A stretch of DNA of 5,634 nt, from contig JAKAHW010000070.1 of assembly GCA_021825285.1 (NCBI GenBank), forward strand, positions 1 through 5,634, written 5' to 3'. The stretch is from a bacterium (GTDB lineage Bacteria > Patescibacteria > Microgenomatia > Levybacterales > GWA1-39-11). The notes under the pieces are model-generated. The model was not told where the DNA came from and ran no database searches. It was given only the letters and a program-made list of their open reading frames with translations. How positions within the stretch are numbered: the stretch's first letter is position 1; every line of letters starts with the position of its first letter. Below are positions 4,695-5,634 of the stretch, one piece after another. The position numbers and the translations under genes were made by a program.

Positions 4695-5634
4695 ATGACA
4701 ATTCAAGAAATTTACGATTTAGGTGTTGAAATGGGGATAAAAGCGGATCCGCGTGGATCAGAAGGTGTTAAAAGGTTTCTTGGTCACGCAAAAAAGAGAT
4801 ACGACGAAATGTCCTCTGAAAAAAAGAAGCTTTTTGATAAAGAATCATTAACAAATCCATTTTCGGATTCCAGAATTTTATTTGGAGATCCAAAAACGAA
4901 AGTAAAAAGACTTATGGCAGGTATTGATGCCGATGCTGCAGAAGTCTTATTGGCAGACCGTTTATCCGAAAAAGGTACAAAAATAGACCTGTTAGTTTCC
5001 CATCATCCAAGCGGACATGCTTTGGCAAGTCTTCATGAAGTAATGGATGTTCAGGTAGATATGTTTGAGGAAATGGGAGTGCCGGCAAATGTTGCTCATG
5101 CGCTTTTTGAGGAAAGAAAAGGAATGGTAAAAAGACGTTTTGGTCCTCTTAATCATGCCCAAAGTGTAGACGCAGCCAGACTTTTAGGGATGCCTCTTAT
5201 CGCGCTTCACACGATTTGGGATAATTTGGGAAATGATTTTATGAAAAAATATCTCGCAAAAAAATCCTTTTATACCGCAGGTGAAGTCTTGGATTATGTA
5301 AATGAGATTCCGGAGTTTATAGAAGCTATAAAAGGAAAAGCAGGGCCCACACTTGTTTCCGGATCTGAAAATAGGCGTGCCGGAAAAGTTGTCGTAGGAT
5401 TTACGGGAGGAACCAGCGCTTCAAAAGAAGCGTACATAGAGATGGCAAAAGCAGGAGTTGGAACACTGGTTGAGATGCACGTTCCTGAAGAAGCACTTGC
5501 CGAATTAAAAAAACTTCATATCAATGTAATTGATACGGGGCATATGGCAGCAGATTCAATTGGGGCAAATATATTTTTAGATGAGGTTGAAAAGCGTGGG
5601 GTAGAGGTTGTTCCGTGTTCGGGACTGATTCGCG
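4695..5634 (+). CDS. NIF3/DUF34-family metal-binding protein (3' partial)
   Basis: The frame is open for 313 codons and cut by the window end. It belongs to the NIF3-like (NGG1-interacting factor 3, YbgI/DUF34) family, conserved proteins with a dinuclear metal site and no settled reaction. The metal-binding elements are present: V-S-H103-H104-P, L-H-T-I-W-D176-N (the H-T-N-x-D position of classic members) and T-G-H283-M-A-A-D287 near the end. D287 stands where E. coli YbgI-type proteins have glutamate, four residues after the histidine. The first ~75 residues are an N-terminal region longer than in short members, with a lysine-rich helix (about 33-50) and N-P-F-S-D-S-R-I-L-F-G-D in place of the usual D-N-x-G segment. 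This suggests the long archaeal/CPR form, normally about 310-325 residues, so only a few residues should be missing. It has its own promoter and ribosome site and stands divergent to tRNA-Leu. Confidence 0.9.
   Translation, partial: MTIQEIYDLGVEMGIKADPRGSEGVKRFLGHAKKRYDEMSSEKKKLFDKESLTNPFSDSRILFGDPKTKVKRLMAGIDADAAEVLLADRLSEKGTKIDLLVSHHPSGHALASLHEVMDVQVDMFEEMGVPANVAHALFEERKGMVKRRFGPLNHAQSVDAARLLGMPLIALHTIWDNLGNDFMKKYLAKKSFYTAGEVLDYVNEIPEFIEAIKGKAGPTLVSGSENRRAGKVVVGFTGGTSASKEAYIEMAKAGVGTLVEMHVPEEALAELKKLHINVIDTGHMAADSIGANIFLDEVEKRGVEVVPCSGLIR

Overview
The window is AT-rich, gene-dense bacterial DNA. It holds five whole or nearly whole protein genes, the 3' part of dnaB and two tRNA genes, with very short spacers throughout. 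DnaB shows it is a bacterial chromosome. Several traits suggest a small-genome lineage such as Candidate Phyla Radiation (Patescibacteria). They are the tight tail-to-tail packing, two tRNA genes without an encoded CCA, archaeal-looking P-loop kinases and NIF3-like protein, and a small two-helix membrane protein of a type I associate with CPR genomes. That placement is inference. TGA ends both kinase genes, so the UGA-glycine code of Gracilibacteria/Absconditabacteria does not apply.

Layout from left to right: (1) 2-1246 (+) is the replicative helicase dnaB, missing its N-terminal start. (2) 1341-1411 (+) is tRNA-Ala(CGC). (3) 2984 down to 1381 (-) is a compact three-gene operon: a two-helix membrane protein with a C-terminal zinc ribbon, then two paralogous P-loop kinases related to dephospho-CoA kinase and UPF0200. 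The last kinase gene runs 31 bases antisense into tRNA-Ala. (4) 2985-3068 is a short divergent promoter region. (5) 3069-4490 (+) is a full-length FMN-dependent nitronate monooxygenase-family protein. (6) 4491-4574 (-) is tRNA-Leu(CAA), whose 3' end touches the stop codon of the preceding gene. (7) 4575-4694 is a regulatory spacer with a heptamer repeat array and two opposed promoters with overlapping -10 boxes. (8) 4695-5634 (+) is a NIF3/DUF34-family protein cut by the window end.

The genes do not form one pathway. They cover replication, decoding, nucleotide or cofactor phosphorylation, an FMN oxidoreductase and a conserved metal-binding protein of unclear role. I found no convincing new defence, mobile or biosynthetic system. 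The points most worth a second look are the antisense CDS/tRNA junctions, the inverted heptamer array with its divergent promoter, and the conserved-looking pairing of a membrane zinc-ribbon protein with duplicated kinases.
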